Positions 62,055 through 64,000 of a stretch of DNA of 64,000 nucleotides are shown here, one piece after another. A program made the translations under genes and the position numbers. Position 1 is the first letter of the stretch, and each line of letters opens with the position of its first letter. The stretch comes from Termitomyces sp. T153 (taxonomy: Eukaryota > Basidiomycota > Agaricomycetes > Agaricales > Lyophyllaceae): NCBI GenBank assembly GCA_018296165.2, contig JACKQL020000010.1, positions 1,240,001 to 1,304,000 on the forward strand. The letters run 5' to 3'. A model generated the notes under the pieces. The model searched no databases and was not told the DNA's origin. It saw only the letters and a program-made list of their open reading frames with translations.

Positions 62055-62400
62055 GATATTTGTGGGCTTTCTCTACTCCTAGATTAGCAAAGCATTTACA
62101 ATGTTGCAGCAGCATTGAGAACTGCCATGGCTATCTTTCAGAGAGGACTGTAGTCTTCTAACCAGCTCTACAACCTACATCATCCCCTTCACCCAGTGAA
62201 CCATTATCTAGCCTATCTGCTAGAGGCCCTCCTCCTAGGGGTGGTGATGGCCTACAATGTGGAAAAAGTGGTCCTCTTCCTAGTCCTCCACTACTACCTC
62301 CTGGACCAGGTGATCCACAATGTGCCATAAATGGCATAGTGGATATAGGATTACTACCAGGTAATCCCCACCTAGGTTCTCTTCCATTCTGTGCTTAATT
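62055..62400 (-). pseudogene. Ty3/Gypsy gag remnant, N-terminal Gly/Pro-rich part
   Basis: The minus strand encodes a Gly/Pro/Ser-rich, low-complexity segment (for example PGPGGSSGGLGRGP and PPLGGGPLADRL) of the kind found near the N-terminus of basidiomycete Gypsy gag. It continues the gag interrupted at 59604. Confidence 0.55.
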
Positions 62401-62443
62401 GCCAGACCAACTTGGAGAGACATTCCCCTCCATGGTTAGCCAG

Positions 62444-63504
62444 CTATTGACATGTGGTGGGGCTATTTCTAGTCCCACCATGCTCATCTACTAGGGGAGA
62501 GCAAGAGTCTTGCTCTTCCTTCTTAATTGACTGAGTCTGTTTGGGTGGAACATATCCTTTGGGCCAAGCATCATAGGCCATGTTCCCCTGGAATACCATC
62601 TCTTGGCTATCCATGTAGGACTGTCCAAAGTCCTCTTTGTCACCATTGTGGAATTGCTGCAATGCAATTCTATCTTCCCAGGTCAGCACTCTACACATAG
62701 ACCCAGTAGGTCTATGTTGCACCACTGGTTGCTCAATGGTAATTACTAACCCAGCCTCTGTGGATGCTAGTTCAGATGCTATGATTGTACCTAATATAAC
62801 CTGTCTTTGCTGGTCTATTGTAGTCTGTCTTGCCATGTAGTCACATAATGTTTCTCCAGGCTGCTGTGCATCTGCAATAGGTTCAATGCTTTGTTGACTA
62901 GAAATAGTGGGAGTAAACAGTCTCCACTTACAAACAGAGAAGGCATTGCAAATGATGCCTGTGATCCCTGTAACTTCTTCTGCTGGAGATAATCTGTTAC
63001 CTCCTGCATTAGAAAAATCATACAAATTTCTATGGACTTTACTAGGTCAGTTGGGATGATTCCCTCACACAGTGACCACTGAATTGTTATATGTTTAGCT
63101 ACTCTTGCAGCTAAGTATTGCTGAATTGAAGTCTTTAGGACCTCAACCTGATTCTGCTAGAATACCAACACTGTCCTACAGAGAATGTCATTTGGATTCA
63201 ATTCACTGTCTATATCCAAGGTGTCTCTGACATCCTCTGGGATTGTCTTGATGAATGCTGAAAGTCCTGCTGTGCCTAAGCCTAGCATTGATCCAGCTCA
63301 CATTTGAACAGAGCTGTGGGCTCTGTAAGGAGCATCTTTCTTACTTTTCAGCAGTGTAATCACCATTGAAGCATCACTATAACCTCCCACAGCCTCTGGA
63401 AAGGATCTCAGACCTTCTTCTTGCAGCATAGTAGATGCATACAAAAGGTTTCTCCCTTTGCTTGCCACCACCACTACACTCTCCAGCTCTACCATCAGGT
63501 ACAT
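62444..63504 (-). pseudogene. Unrecognised ORF next to the right TIR
   Basis: Minus-strand pieces at 63504-63298 (AVGGYSDASMVITLLKSKKD), about 63290-63000 (AFIKTIPEDVRDTLDIDS, VFQQNQVEVLKTSIQQYLAA) and 63025-62444 (RVLTWEDRIALQQFHNGDKE, DSQEMVFQGNMAYDAWPKGY, VPPKQTQSIKKEEQ). In-frame breaks show decay. Helical N-part and polar C-part suggest a gag-like or accessory protein; no transposase DDE motif was seen. Confidence 0.45.
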
Positions 63505-63539
63505 TCAAGTAGAGGGCACTTGAGTGCCCTCTGTAATGA

Positions 63540-63999
63540 AGCTCACTAGACCATCCATAGGTAGTCAGACAGGAGTAACTGCTGCCATCACTCCACTTTC
63601 TCTTCCCATGCCATGGTGTGATGTGGCAACACCCATTGGTTTATGTGGAGCATTTTGCAATGTTCCATTGAACTCTAGTTTGAACCTAGGCCTGAACACC
63701 TGACCTTCTATGGTCACCACTATGCTCATTGCAGAAGATGAATGTTAAAATTTCAATGTTCTGATTACAACTTGTGGCAGTGAACTTCTTTGCAGAAGTT
63801 CAGTTTCTTGCTTTGCAAATGAGTATACACTTGTTTGACTTAAAAAATGTAACATTTCCATTATGGTTTGTGCAGCTTACAATTCACACCTCATAAGTCA
63901 AAACCAGTTGATTGATCTTGTCTACAAAGTATGAAGTAAGGTACTGCCTTACATGATTACAGTATGAGTATTTGAAGGTAGTGTCATGTGATGCTACTG
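63540..63999 (-). mobile_element. Right terminal inverted repeat of the 17.6-kb element
   Basis: Read on minus it starts CAGTAGCATCACATGACACT and follows the left arm (46438-46890) through GTAGACAAGATCAAT, TGTGAATTGTAAGCTGCACA and ACATCACACCATGGCATGGG. Only one base remains beyond it, so the target duplication cannot be tested in this window. Confidence 0.75.
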
Positions 64000-64000
64000 A

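Overview
The window is nuclear DNA of a filamentous basidiomycete, most likely an Agaricomycete. Genes are broken by many introns of about 45-60 bp. Several families are typical of that class: DUF6535 membrane proteins, a fungal multi-TM family with a WRAW motif, a DUF3533/SNG1 transporter-like protein, Kre9/KNH-type secreted proteins and Ty3/Gypsy elements with a chromodomain. The splice models below were read by eye from GT-AG borders, reading frame and family motifs.

1-23.9 kb is gene-rich. In order it holds: a decayed ORF (1-560, -); an AIF-like FAD/NAD(P)H oxidoreductase (919-2778, +); a DUF3533/SNG1 membrane protein (3526-5516, -); an F-box protein (5768-7092, -); a multi-TM protein (8215-9509, -); a 2-oxoglutarate/Fe(II) dioxygenase (10482-12052, -); a Zn2Cys6 transcription factor (14540-18240, +); an FAD monooxygenase ending in the peroxisomal signal SKL (18374-20345, -); a small Kre9/KNH secreted protein (21321-21883, +); and an unrecognised broken gene. 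Two oxidoreductases flank a Zn2Cys6 regulator, with a third and a DUF3533 protein nearby. This resembles a small metabolic neighbourhood, but there is no backbone synthase.

23.7-44.1 kb is a tandem segmental duplication. Unit A (about 23.69-32.80 kb) and unit B (about 33.01-44.08 kb) share one order: end of an upstream gene, intron-containing tRNA-Gly(GCC), a short membrane ORF, glycolipid transfer protein (GLTP), DUF6535 protein, coiled-coil protein. Decay is reciprocal. A keeps GLTP but has a truncated, partly inverted coiled-coil gene. B keeps the coiled-coil gene but has only the two terminal pieces of GLTP. Both tRNAs and both DUF6535 genes look intact.

44.3-64 kb is a transposon graveyard with almost no CG dinucleotides, the mark expected of long-term cytosine methylation and deamination. 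A pair of inverted repeats of about 450 bp (46438-46890 and 63540-63999) brackets 17.56 kb. Inside are a decayed minus-strand Ty3/Gypsy element, a 5'-truncated LINE with a poly(A) and a candidate target duplication, a 369-bp solo LTR whose empty site is preserved 9.5 kb away, LTR-like repeats and unrecognised ORFs. Catalytic residues are lost in the Gypsy RT and the LINE RNase H.
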